From assembly GCA_945267035.1 (NCBI GenBank), contig CALYOS010000003.1:1-64000 (forward strand): a DNA stretch of 64,000 nt, written 5' to 3'. The notes beneath the pieces are model-generated. The model had not been told where the DNA came from. It worked only from the letters and a program-made list of their open reading frames with translations, and searched no databases. Origin of the DNA: an uncultured Neisseriaceae bacterium (GTDB lineage Bacteria; Pseudomonadota; Gammaproteobacteria; Burkholderiales; Neisseriaceae). Numbering within the stretch: position 1 is the stretch's first letter; every line of letters begins with the position of its first letter. Position numbers and translations under genes: made by a program. This document shows, piece after piece, positions 1 to 8,079 of the stretch.

Positions 1-122
1 TTTATAGTAAACTTGATTCAAAACGACGCATTTTGATGCAACAACAATTACAACGTATTCAGCAGCATCAAGGCTTATCTAAAGACAGTCGTGAAATTGT
101 GGATAAAATCTTATCGATTTAA
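1..122 (+). CDS. pepN: C-terminal end of an aminopeptidase N (PepN)-like protein, partial
   Basis: The window opens inside a reading frame (first full codon at base 3) that ends with TAA at 120-122. The visible 39 residues are charged and helical, with the pattern KLDSKRR..LM...L, then GLSKD..EIV.KIL. This resembles the last helix of PepN, a cytoplasmic zinc aminopeptidase of the M1 family, where the E. coli protein ends in a similar K/R-rich helix and 'LS.D..EKI.KAL'. The catalytic domain lies outside the window, so the name rests on about 35 residues only. A strong terminator follows directly, so this is the last gene of its transcript. Confidence 0.5.
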   Translation, partial: YSKLDSKRRILMQQQLQRIQQHQGLSKDSREIVDKILSI

Positions 123-150
123 GCCAGACAAGATATTATCAATTTCTGGT

Positions 151-185
151 AAAAAATCCTGTTGCATAGCAACAGGATTTTTTTA
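151..185 (+). terminator. Rho-independent terminator after the pepN-like gene
   Basis: A perfect 12-bp stem (AAATCCTGTTGC with GCAACAGGATTT, 154-180) closes a 3-nt loop and is followed by a run of T. It sits 30 bp after the stop codon. Confidence 0.85.
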
Positions 186-359
186 TAGGTTCTATTTTCT
201 AAATAATTTTATTCAATAAGAATTGATTGGCAAGTCAATATGCAAATCAATGGATAAAATTGAATTGAATATTCTTTTTAATGCGTTCGTAATAATTAAG
301 TAGATATTAAACAGCAACAACAATGCGTGCGCAATGTGTATAAATTTATTTAAAGTAGA

Positions 360-1628
360 CTAAGCTTCAATCAATTTTTTTCCCAGATACTCATTGCCCT
401 TAGTTATACCGGGTAACACAAAATAAAACCCACCACCAAACGGTTTAATATAACGTTCCAGTGGTTCGCCATTAAGTCGGTTCTGGGTATCGATAAAGCC
501 TTTTTTCAAATCATTTTGATATGCTACAAAAATTAAACCCATATCCATTTGACCAGATGGCAATACACCGAGTGAATAACTGAAGCTGCGACGCCGTAGT
601 TTGGCCACGTGACGCTCAGGTATACGCGGTTCTGCCCGGCGCATATGCGAATCAAATAAAATACGATCGCCATGAGGGTCTTTATCCATTTGCGGATCGT
701 CCATCTCATGTTTCATTCCCATTGGTGCGCCACTGTGTTTATAGCGTCCAAAATCGTTTTCCTGATCTTCAAGCGGTGTTCTATCCCAAAACTCAAGGTT
801 GAAACGGATAAGACGAATGGCTTGATAGCTACCACCTAGACACCATGCTGGTTCATTATTGTTTTGTGTAACCCATACTAATTCATCCATTTTAGCGGTA
901 TCGGTATTGGCTGCATTGCCGCTACCATCTTTAAATCCAAACAGGTTGACTGCAGTGGTATGATTATCAATGTCGCGCGCGGGCAAAAAACCATCGATTT
1001 TCCATATGGGAATCATATATTTGTTTGTATGACTGATTATGTCACGCAAAGCATAAATGACGCTTTCGCGACTATTGGCACAAAACTGAATAGATAAATC
1101 ACCACCACACCATTGTTTTTGCAGCCGATCATTGGGAAAGCGGGGCATGGGAATGAGTTTTTTGGGTTTTTTTTCTGACAGCCCAAAGCGCTGATCAAAT
1201 AGACTGTGACCTACGGCGACAGTAATGGTTAATGAATCAGGTGAAAGACGCTGGCCAAGCATGCCTGATTCAGGTGGGGGTAATTGATCATTTTTACCAA
1301 AAGGTATTTTCTGAGGCGTGGTTAGATAAGCAATCCTTTGTGAAAGAATTTGCAATAATTGTTGTAATTGTTTTCTTTGCGATACAGTTAAATTAAAGGC
1401 GACGAAAATCGCTTCTTTGGTGTCAGGTGTGATCACCCCTGCCTGATGTAGTCCATGATAATCGACTGCCTGATTATAATCATGACCACAACGTTCGTTG
1501 GCGTTGACTAATTTAGATGACACGATGCTGGCTAGGCCGAGACCTCCAGCCATCAGTAGCTTCATGCCTTGGCGACGCTGTGGATTATCCAACACATCTT
1601 GCTGAACGGCAGTATATTTTTTTTGCAT
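360..1628 (-). CDS. efeB: EfeB, deferrochelatase/DyP-type heme peroxidase
   Basis: A DyP-type heme peroxidase of 422 aa, the periplasmic EfeB component of the EfeUOB iron system. In E. coli it acts as a peroxidase and has been proposed to release iron from heme. The N-terminus carries a twin-arginine signal (QRRQGMKLL, residues 18-26, followed by a hydrophobic stretch), as expected for a Tat-exported hemoprotein. The DyP signature GFKDG is at residues 231-235, and a C-terminal block with RIPERH and RRRSFSYS matches the family's heme-binding half. The length is typical. It is the last gene of the operon P19-cupredoxin-efeU-efeO-efeB, starting 8 bp after efeO, with an AAGG ribosome binding site 6 bp before the ATG. 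Confidence 0.93.
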   Translation of the reverse strand: MQKKYTAVQQDVLDNPQRRQGMKLLMAGGLGLASIVSSKLVNANERCGHDYNQAVDYHGLHQAGVITPDTKEAIFVAFNLTVSQRKQLQQLLQILSQRIAYLTTPQKIPFGKNDQLPPPESGMLGQRLSPDSLTITVAVGHSLFDQRFGLSEKKPKKLIPMPRFPNDRLQKQWCGGDLSIQFCANSRESVIYALRDIISHTNKYMIPIWKIDGFLPARDIDNHTTAVNLFGFKDGSGNAANTDTAKMDELVWVTQNNNEPAWCLGGSYQAIRLIRFNLEFWDRTPLEDQENDFGRYKHSGAPMGMKHEMDDPQMDKDPHGDRILFDSHMRRAEPRIPERHVAKLRRRSFSYSLGVLPSGQMDMGLIFVAYQNDLKKGFIDTQNRLNGEPLERYIKPFGGGFYFVLPGITKGNEYLGKKLIEA

Positions 1629-1636
1629 AGGATACC

Positions 1637-2527
1637 TTAGTGCTTATATTTATAATAAACCTGAACACCTAATTGTGATCTTAACTCAGCCAGCAGTTGC
1701 GCTAGTTCGCTAACAAGTGAATAGAGCTGGTCATGATCTGACTGACTGAGCAATTCAAATGATTGGTATTGTCCTTGAGATAACTGGTATTTTTTTAATA
1801 TATTAAAAATTTGTTGATAATTTTGATTAATGCGACTGTATTGTGTCGCCGGTATGAATGGACGCAGGTAGCGGATAATTAACGCAGAACCCTGTATATT
1901 TGCCTCGATATCAGCTAAATCGCTATGACTATATTGATTTTCTAATCCCATCAATTTGGTTTTTAGAATCATCTCAGGAAAATCAGCTGCTGATTGGATA
2001 ATTTTTGCGATCTCCAGTTCGTCGTTGGATACCCTTTTTTGTAAATCAGCCAGCTTATAATGCAGCGCAATCGCTTGGTTATGGGCATCAGTCAGGTTCT
2101 TGCGGGAAAACAGATCATATTCAAGGCGGTGAAATCCGACAAAAGCGTGGTCGTTTACTCCGTCCAGATAATAATCTGCACGCGAGTTGATGGTTTCATC
2201 CGCATTGGCAAATAATTGGATAATGGTACGTACTTGCTCGTAGTGTTGATGTGCCAAGATATAATTGTGCTGGGCTGTTTGCAGATCACCTGATTGAGCA
2301 GCTTCAGCAATATGCTGTACATATCGTTGAGTGGTGTTTAACTTTTGTACCACTTCGCTTTGATAGGCGCGAATAGCGGGAAGATATTTACTCGGTGTAG
2401 GTATATCACCTTTAGCAGGCACCGCATTACTATCAGTAATGATCGGTGCCCGTAAACCATGTGCTGGAGACAACAAAGGGAAAAATATAAGGCCTAAGGC
2501 TATGAACGTCAGCTTTCTAGGCAGCAT
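1637..2527 (-). CDS. efeO: EfeO/EfeM-type periplasmic iron-binding protein (M75 domain)
   Basis: A 296-aa exported protein with a signal peptide (residues 1-23, ending in PAHG) followed by an imelysin-like M75 domain. The diagnostic HxxE motif is HRLE at residues 133-136. EfeO delivers iron to the permease EfeU. Classical E. coli EfeO also has an N-terminal cupredoxin domain. That domain is absent here and appears to be supplied by the separate cupredoxin gene two positions upstream. The start codon overlaps the end of efeU by 11 bp, which indicates translational coupling. Confidence 0.9.
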   Translation of the reverse strand: MLPRKLTFIALGLIFFPLLSPAHGLRAPIITDSNAVPAKGDIPTPSKYLPAIRAYQSEVVQKLNTTQRYVQHIAEAAQSGDLQTAQHNYILAHQHYEQVRTIIQLFANADETINSRADYYLDGVNDHAFVGFHRLEYDLFSRKNLTDAHNQAIALHYKLADLQKRVSNDELEIAKIIQSAADFPEMILKTKLMGLENQYSHSDLADIEANIQGSALIIRYLRPFIPATQYSRINQNYQQIFNILKKYQLSQGQYQSFELLSQSDHDQLYSLVSELAQLLAELRSQLGVQVYYKYKH

Positions 2528-3353
2528 GATTTTTTTTCCTTAAAAATAATATGCCCATAATGAACCAGAAAATACCAAAGGTGATCACACTGATCCACAT
2601 TGGTTGAGAACGGTAGGCAAACAGTGAAGAGGCCAGACTACCAATCAGGCCGCTGTCGTCGATAAATGCCGAAATATTCCACGCCGGACTGATGAGCCAG
2701 TCAGGGATTGCTACATCATGTTCCATCAGCAGGTTAGTACCATCTTCTACAGCCTTCAAACACAATGAGATAGCCAGAAACAGCAACACAATACTGGTAA
2801 CCGTAAAAAACTTCTGCCAGCGGATAAAACGGCTGGTGAGAATAAATACGTAAAAGGTCAGGGCTGAAACGATAATGCCGATTACAACCGCCATCAGAAA
2901 GCTGGCATAATTGGTCTGATTGAGTTGCATAATCTGACCAGACAGAAAAACGACAATTTCACTGCCTTCGCGCGCAATGGCAATGGCGACAATAAATAAA
3001 GCCCCCCACCATGAATCATGAGCCACCTGCTGCGCTATGTTTTTTTCCAGAACAGCTTTCATGTTTCGGTTGGCTTTGTTCATCCAATAAACCATTTGCA
3101 CGATTAAGATACAAGCCAGAAAAGACATTCCCATTAGAAAATAAGTTTGATGATCATCTGTCAATTGTTTGAAAACCCCATTGATCACCAATGCAAGAAT
3201 GACAGAAGTCAGTATGCCTAATCCTACTCCGCCGGCAAGATATTGCAGCCCTTTTTTACTGTTCTGATTGCGTTTGATCCACGCATATATAATGCCAATA
3301 ACCAGAAGAGCCTCAAAGCATTCACGCCAAACGACAAAGATCACTTGTCCCAT
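2517..3353 (-). CDS. efeU: EfeU/FTR1-family iron permease
   Basis: A 278-aa polytopic inner-membrane protein with about seven hydrophobic segments. Both REXXE iron-passage motifs of the FTR1 family are visible: RECFE at residues 10-14 in the first helix and REGSE at 128-132 in the fourth. It imports iron with EfeO and EfeB, or together with P19 as in Campylobacter-type systems. It is the third gene of the operon and overlaps efeO by 11 bp. No frameshift is seen, unlike the broken efeU of E. coli K-12. Confidence 0.93.
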   Translation of the reverse strand: MGQVIFVVWRECFEALLVIGIIYAWIKRNQNSKKGLQYLAGGVGLGILTSVILALVINGVFKQLTDDHQTYFLMGMSFLACILIVQMVYWMNKANRNMKAVLEKNIAQQVAHDSWWGALFIVAIAIAREGSEIVVFLSGQIMQLNQTNYASFLMAVVIGIIVSALTFYVFILTSRFIRWQKFFTVTSIVLLFLAISLCLKAVEDGTNLLMEHDVAIPDWLISPAWNISAFIDDSGLIGSLASSLFAYRSQPMWISVITFGIFWFIMGILFLRKKNHAA

Positions 3354-3376
3354 AAATTTATCCAGTAACTAAAGGG

Positions 3377-3712
3377 TTATTTAACGATTAATTGACCTTT
3401 AGGCTTATTAAGATGAAAATCATCAAAAAATATGTACGTACCCGGTTTTTTAGGGGCAATGACTATCACTGATGAGGCTCCAGGAGCCAACACTTTTTCT
3501 TTGATTAATTGGGTGCTTTCAAACTCGACTGGTCCTTTGCCGATATTGCTCACTTTGATGCGAATGATTTTATTAGATGGGGCATTGAGAACCAGCGGGA
3601 TCATGTCTCCATCTTTCATTTTAAGTTCTAGCGTCACCTTATCATCGGCTAAAGTAGAAAATGACGTCAGTGTGCTAACTAACATCAAGAAAGCAAATAT
3701 AATTTTTTTCAT
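3377..3712 (-). CDS. Small periplasmic cupredoxin-fold protein of the iron operon
   Basis: A 111-aa protein with an N-terminal signal peptide (residues 1-22) and a single beta-sandwich domain. The pattern PGASSVIVI, PKKPGTYIFFDDFH resembles the cupredoxin domain that forms the N-terminus of EfeO in other bacteria. Few of the usual copper ligands are visible, so metal binding is uncertain. It lies 23 bp upstream of efeU and downstream of P19. The gap to P19 (3713-3807) contains an inverted repeat (TTAGGGAT at 3754-3761 with ATCCCTAA at 3788-3795) that could tune expression between the two genes. Its likely job is binding or oxidising iron for the permease. Confidence 0.8.
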   Translation of the reverse strand: MKKIIFAFLMLVSTLTSFSTLADDKVTLELKMKDGDMIPLVLNAPSNKIIRIKVSNIGKGPVEFESTQLIKEKVLAPGASSVIVIAPKKPGTYIFFDDFHLNKPKGQLIVK

Positions 3713-3807
3713 AGCAAGTTAAATTGTGTCTGTGAAATTCGTCGGCAATATCCTTAGGGATCATCCTAATGATTGATCTTGAAGATAATCCCTAATTCAA
3801 GCAGTGT

Positions 3808-4371
3808 TTAATAGCTGCCTTTTCTACCTACTCCGGCATAATCGAAGTCCCAGCTTACTTCGAACGGTTCAAACCATGGAGCTACTCCCGTTTCCTTATC
3901 TATATGTCGTGCCATCTGGTTTGCTGTTGGCGGAGAAATGCGGTAGGTAACACGATATTTGCCCAGACCTGCAAGTTTGATGTTGTCACCATAGTGTGGA
4001 CCATCATTAGCAACCATTGTCATAAATTTGCCGGAATGGTTATAGTTGGCATTACGGTTTGGCGCACCTTTATTTAGTTTGGTGATGGTGTATTCGATAT
4101 TCAGGTTTGGTATCCAATCACCTTCGGCAAAGCCATTGGGATTTCCTTCTGTGGCATGAATGTCAGCCTCCATATGCACATCTGCTTTACTGGCGGGTAA
4201 ATGCATATTGCTATGATCCATCCCATCTGTATCCATAGTGATTGGGGGAAGATAGACCCCGGATATTTCCATCCCATTTTTAATAAAGGGTTTACCCATT
4301 GGATATTCTTGTGCAAGAGCAGACATAGACATAAATACAGCGCTGGCAATGATGATTTTCTGAAAAGACAT
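3808..4371 (-). CDS. P19-type periplasmic iron-binding protein
   Basis: A 187-aa protein with a signal peptide ending at ALAQ (residue 21). It belongs to the P19/Tp34/FetP family of periplasmic iron-transport proteins, which are antiparallel beta-sandwich proteins binding copper and iron. Supporting blocks are YPMGKP, MEISGVYLPP, HMEADIHA (metal-binding Met and His), HYGDNIKL, GKYRV.Y.I and the C-terminal WFEPFEVSWDFDYAG. It is the first gene of the operon, with AGGA 7 bp before the ATG and a Fur box about 80 bp upstream. Finding P19 together with efeUOB joins two iron-uptake modules that usually occur in separate arrangements. Confidence 0.88.
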   Translation of the reverse strand: MSFQKIIIASAVFMSMSALAQEYPMGKPFIKNGMEISGVYLPPITMDTDGMDHSNMHLPASKADVHMEADIHATEGNPNGFAEGDWIPNLNIEYTITKLNKGAPNRNANYNHSGKFMTMVANDGPHYGDNIKLAGLGKYRVTYRISPPTANQMARHIDKETGVAPWFEPFEVSWDFDYAGVGRKGSY

Positions 4372-4447
4372 GATTGATTCCTAGTTGATCAGCAAGGTTT
4401 AATCGAAGTAAAGGTCAACAATAATAGCGTTAATTCATGCTACTAAG

Positions 4448-4462
4448 TGATAAGTATTATCA
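4448..4462 (-). promoter_or_regulatory. Fur box upstream of the P19-efeUOB operon
   Basis: The 15-bp sequence TGATAAGTATTATCA matches the 7-1-7 Fur consensus TGATAATnATTATCA at all but one informative position. It lies 77 bp upstream of the P19 start codon. A TTGATA that could serve as a -35 element overlaps it on the minus strand. Iron-dependent repression by Fur is the expected result. Confidence 0.75.
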
Positions 4463-5626
4463 ATATACTCTGATTATTGTTAAATGGAAACTCTAAAACT
4501 ACATTTGACTTAAAAAAAACTTATAAATTTCATACTTTTGATAATTTTTCTGGATAACTGACTGAATATTTATATTTTTTGCTGATATTTGTTGGATTAT
4601 TGAGTAGTATAAAAATCCTATTTACCCATAGGTTATGTCGCTAAATCATTGGAAATGATATTTATTTTCTATATCCTTAGGCTAATTGGAGTGGGGATGT
4701 ATTGGTCAGATTATGATGATCCAAAAAGAAACATTATTGGCATTGTTTCGTATGAATTAGTGATTGTAAAAGTTAGGTAGAAATAATTTATTAATTTTGG
4801 GTATATTGAAATCTTAAATATCAACACTGAAAGTGAATGGGTAAATATCCTAATGTTCCATTCGGCTATTTTTAGGTTACAAATAAACTTTTGTTTTTTT
4901 ACTGGTTAGTTTAATGGATGGGCAGTTTGGTAGGTCAGAAACTGAATTGCGAAAAAAATATTTGGTCAGAGACAGGCATAGCGATTTAAATTCGATAAAG
5001 GATAAAGTTAATTAATTATTAAAGCGAGAATGGTAGGACACTTTTACTGCTATGATTTTGGCAAAATTGAACTGTGTACGATTGCAAATTAAGATGTTCA
5101 ATAGTTGATAGAAATTTGGTTAGTGATGTGTTTGATTTTTGTTCACATTTTGTTTTTGATAAATAATATTATGATGAAATATTTTAAAATAAATTTTGGA
5201 ATAAACATTTGTTCTTTTTTCTTCGCATAGTAAAGAATGTTGATAGGAATGATTTTCTTATCCAGATTGATGACATCACATTGCCTGAAAGTGAATGGAT
5301 ATGCAAATGTTATAGATTTATTTTTGATTGTAGAGGCAGCTGTAAATATCTGCCTATGTAATGATTATTACAAATGCTAGAAAAGAGATGTTTAATCTGG
5401 ACGGATCGAAAGTTTAAGGTATTAATGTGTCTGTTCAGTGGTTTAATTAGTTGGGTCGGTAACGGTTAGTTGCTCAGATTGATGAGTACTTATTTTGATA
5501 TTATATTTATTCTTATTGGGTATTGGACAGAATTTTAATTGAATTGCGAAATTCGATATTCATTGATTTGAATGATTGAGTTTAGAAACTTTTAATTATA
5601 GTGGCATTTATAATTGCATCATAAAA
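4463..5626. other. AT-rich intergenic stretch, no gene recognised
   Basis: About 1.16 kb between the iron operon and the next gene. I see no convincing open reading frame, tRNA, or repeat in it. It may be decayed DNA or long 5' sequence. Confidence 0.5.
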
Positions 5627-5662
5627 ACAGCCTATGGTTGGCAACCATAGGCTGTTTTTTTA
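5627..5662 (-). terminator. Terminator for the small gene at 5660-6019
   Basis: A perfect 14-bp stem (ACAGCCTATGGTTG with CAACCATAGGCTGT, 5627-5655) has A and T runs on both sides, so it could terminate in either direction. It touches the stop codon of the minus-strand gene. Confidence 0.8.
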
Positions 5663-6019
5663 TTCCCGATTAAGCATGGCCGACCAAATTTGATGTGCTA
5701 TCGGGGTTAACCCACGCCATAACAATGGTTGCCAATTGTGTTGTTTACAAAATGAAAATACGCGTAATTCGGCTTCCATTGGGTTAGAACAGGGTTGGAA
5801 AACCAGATTACCTCTGTCCTGCCAGTCAGAATCTGCGCTGATGAGATAAGGTGACAAAATATAGGCAATATATTCCGTCATCTCATTCTTTTGTTGCGTC
5901 CAATGATTATTTTGTGAGGTAACCTGTTGTAGATAGTATGGAGCAAATGGTTGGGCTGATTGTAAGTTAGCACGTAATGCAGCTTTGATTTCCTGTATGC
6001 TGGGAGCAAGTTGATTCAT
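5660..6019 (-). CDS. Small conserved-looking hypothetical protein
   Basis: A 119-aa soluble protein with no signal peptide and no membrane segment. It is predicted mostly helical and rich in Gln and Trp. I do not recognise the family. Features supporting a real gene are an AGGAGG ribosome binding site 6 bp before the ATG, a terminator at its end, and even codon use. It ends in a tryptophan-rich block (NWQPLLWRG...IWSAML). It stands alone between two non-coding stretches, so context gives no functional hint. Confidence 0.6.
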   Translation of the reverse strand: MNQLAPSIQEIKAALRANLQSAQPFAPYYLQQVTSQNNHWTQQKNEMTEYIAYILSPYLISADSDWQDRGNLVFQPCSNPMEAELRVFSFCKQHNWQPLLWRGLTPIAHQIWSAMLNRE

Positions 6020-6183
6020 GAAGAACCTCCTGTCGCTCTATGAACATACAGCCAAGGATTGATGCTGTAGAGGCTGTTTGTTTTGATTATTCTGAGATCA
6101 CCAGCACAAGTTAATGAGCCTAAATAGCTCAATTGAAGTTTATATTTAAATAATTTCCGTTTGTAGATACCCATTTTATTACT

Positions 6184-6397
6184 GCCTTTCTCTCTTTGGT
6201 CAAAAGCCGCTGTTTTGCTGTCAAACATAATTGGCGGCAGACATGTGGCAGGGTTGACAGACCGACAAAGAGAACCGGTAGGCGAAACGCCTCCCTGCCA
6301 CTGTCAACCATGGAAGAGGAAAACAATGGGGGGGTACAGACAAAATTCTTCTGTAATGAGATAGCGGGGTATCTCTCTCTTTGTCAGCCTGTCAAAG
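6184..6397. repeat. Cluster of interleaved inverted repeats, possible structured RNA or small-element remnant
   Basis: Three related blocks occur here. TCTCTTTGGTC...CTGTCAA lies at 6189-6225, TTGACAG-N3-GACAAAGAGA at 6254-6273, and its near-perfect inverted copy at 6375-6394. Within the central part, GTGGCAGG (6245-6252) pairs with CCTGCCAC (6294-6301), and GGTTGACAG (6252-6260) pairs with CTGTCAACC (6301-6309). This gives an A-B-A'-B' (pseudoknot-type) order around a small AGGCG-AAA-CGCCT hairpin. A run of seven G is at 6328-6334. The stretch is more GC-rich than its surroundings. Short reading frames exist on both strands but none is convincing. Confidence 0.45.
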
Positions 6398-7508
6398 CTG
6401 GCAGTGCTATTGAACACAGCGTGTTTATCTTGCCGTTAAAGCTTAATACTGTCAAATAACCGGCAATAACGTATTTTCACGGTGGATACAATAGTCTTGG
6501 TCTCAGTTCAGCTAAGGCATTTGCGCTACCGTCATGCAAATACATTATAGTCAAATATGGTTTTATCATTCTAAATAATGTCTAAATGCAAATTTTTATT
6601 AATTGTTTTTGAGATGTTTATTTAGATATTGTTTAGATAATATCTTTAGCTGATACAGCTGAAATACAGAGTATATAAGTACATCAGGTAGTATATTTTA
6701 GTATTGATACCATTTCGTGAAAATTGAAAAGAGAATTCATATTGCAAATCTTTAAAACATGTAATCTCATGCAAAATTGTATATTACTATTATTTCTGCA
6801 TATTTACTTTAAAAATTATGTGTTTAGGGTTTTATTGAGCAGATTACTTGGCGATAAGATGGGTGTTTATGATGACTTTTGAGCAGATAATTTAAATTAT
6901 TTGATTGATTCGTTTGCTGCTAGTCCTCAGGTTTAAGGCGTTGATTAAACGAGCTAGGTACAAAATGATCATATCGTGATGTGGCTAGTTAGAATCAAGT
7001 TGCCGTGTTTTGACAAATAATGTTGAGGTATCACCACGAGGGTTGATCACGTACCCCTGAATGATTTGAATAGGGTTGTTCTGAATGAGATTGGGTTTGA
7101 AGATGGCTCAATCACTCATGGATGGGAACGCTTTTTGAATAATGGGTCATGTTTCGATTCATGATCAATGATGAGTAACCGCTTCAGAATGTCTCACATC
7201 CGGCAATGATGGGAATAATATTATTGGCATTATGATCGATATAAGGTGAATTATAATGGTGCACAATATCGTTGATCTGCCCAGGCTAAATAGGGTGATG
7301 AAGAAAAATACGAAACAGAGAATGTAGACTTATAGTTAAAGAATTATGGGTTCGATGCTTTTGTCTAAAAAAAAAAATGGTCGCTTTTACACATAGGAAA
7401 AGTGTATTCATCATCATTGCATCTTGTCATCTTTGGTTTGTTCAGCTGAAAAGTGCAACGTTGCAGATTGCAATCTATTTTGGCATTGTTGAATCGTTGT
7501 CATCATTT
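6398..7508. other. Non-coding, AT-rich stretch
   Basis: About 1.1 kb with no supported gene. The only notable simple feature is an A11 run near 7368-7378. It could be decayed DNA between the inverted-repeat cluster and the MerR locus. Confidence 0.45.
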
Positions 7509-7547
7509 AGCTCAAAACCCATTTGATTTTGGGTTTTGAGCTTTATA
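7509..7547. terminator. Perfect hairpin downstream of the merR-type gene
   Basis: A 12-bp perfect stem (AGCTCAAAACCC at 7509-7520 with GGGTTTTGAGCT at 7531-7542) with a 10-nt loop. It lies 88 bp past the stop codon of the minus-strand regulator. T runs are weak on both sides, so terminator function is probable rather than certain. Confidence 0.5.
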
Positions 7548-7629
7548 CCTTTAATCTTATCCATCTGAATTTTAAAAATCGTTTAAAAATTTTCCTTCAA
7601 ATTAGTTTGTTTGATTATTTTATTGATAT

Positions 7630-7932
7630 CTAGATTTGAATTAAATTTAGTAATGATCCAATTTTAGCCATTCTTTCTTCAACTTTTTTTGCCGCCCCAT
7701 CTAATGAATATCCATCTTCAATTAATTCCTGAATAAGAATGATCTTTTTGATATTGGCCAAATCGAATTGACGTGATTTAGATTGCGGATCCACTGTTTT
7801 GATGATGCCTTTTTCTTCCCAATAACGCAATTTTCGTACTGGAATTTTAGTCATTTCAGAAACTTCTCCAATACCAACAATTACGGTTGATAGAAAGTCA
7901 TCATAAGAATTTTTTAAGGAATTTTTCTCCAT
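7630..7932 (-). CDS. Short MerR-family transcriptional regulator
   Basis: A 100-aa protein with a MerR-type winged helix-turn-helix at about residues 18-85 (IGEVSEMTKIPVRKLRYWEEKGII, then the wing and the IKKIILIQELIEDGYSLDGAAKKV helix). It lacks the C-terminal effector-binding domain of full-length MerR proteins, so it is either a mini-regulator or responds through the DNA-binding domain alone. It is transcribed divergently from the MFS transporter gene at 8080, and a 19-bp palindrome between them overlaps both putative -35 elements. It likely controls itself and the transporter operon. Confidence 0.85.
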   Translation of the reverse strand: MEKNSLKNSYDDFLSTVIVGIGEVSEMTKIPVRKLRYWEEKGIIKTVDPQSKSRQFDLANIKKIILIQELIEDGYSLDGAAKKVEERMAKIGSLLNLIQI

Positions 7933-7988
7933 ATCAAAACCCTATTTATACGCTGAGTCACAGCCTATTATAGTGCACAATATGTTTT

Positions 7989-8007
7989 TACAACAAATAA
8001 TGTTGTA
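7989..8007. promoter_or_regulatory. Palindromic operator between the merR-type and MFS genes
   Basis: A perfect 19-bp inverted repeat, TACAACA-N5-TGTTGTA. It overlaps the -35 regions inferred for both divergent promoters. On the minus strand TTGTTG is followed after 18 bp by TATAAT, and on the plus strand TTGTAC is followed after 18 bp by TATAAT. Length and symmetry fit a MerR-family dimer site. Confidence 0.65.
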
Positions 8008-8032
8008 CTCGGATTATAATTGAGCCTATAAT
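8003..8032 (+). promoter_or_regulatory. Putative promoter of the MFS operon
   Basis: TTGTAC (8003-8008) and TATAAT (8027-8032) are separated by 18 bp. The -35 element lies inside the 19-bp palindrome. Confidence 0.55.
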
Positions 8033-8065
8033 CCAATAATTGTATTTAAACTACAATTATTGGAT
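8031..8065 (+). repeat. Perfect 14-bp inverted repeat in the MFS gene leader
   Basis: ATCCAATAATTGTA (8031-8044) and its exact complement (8052-8065) enclose a 7-nt loop. The repeat begins at the -10 element and ends 14 bp before the ATG. It could be a second operator or an mRNA hairpin that limits translation or stabilises the 5' end. Confidence 0.7.
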
Positions 8066-8079
8066 ATTGAGAGCTCAAA

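Noticed and set aside
6245..6309. Cobalamin riboswitch
   Set aside because: Only part of the core resembles it, the B12-box partner region is not convincing, and no suitable gene follows.
6129..6459. Short reading frames on both strands across the inverted-repeat cluster
   Set aside because: They are explained by the repeats, overlap each other, and lack convincing starts.
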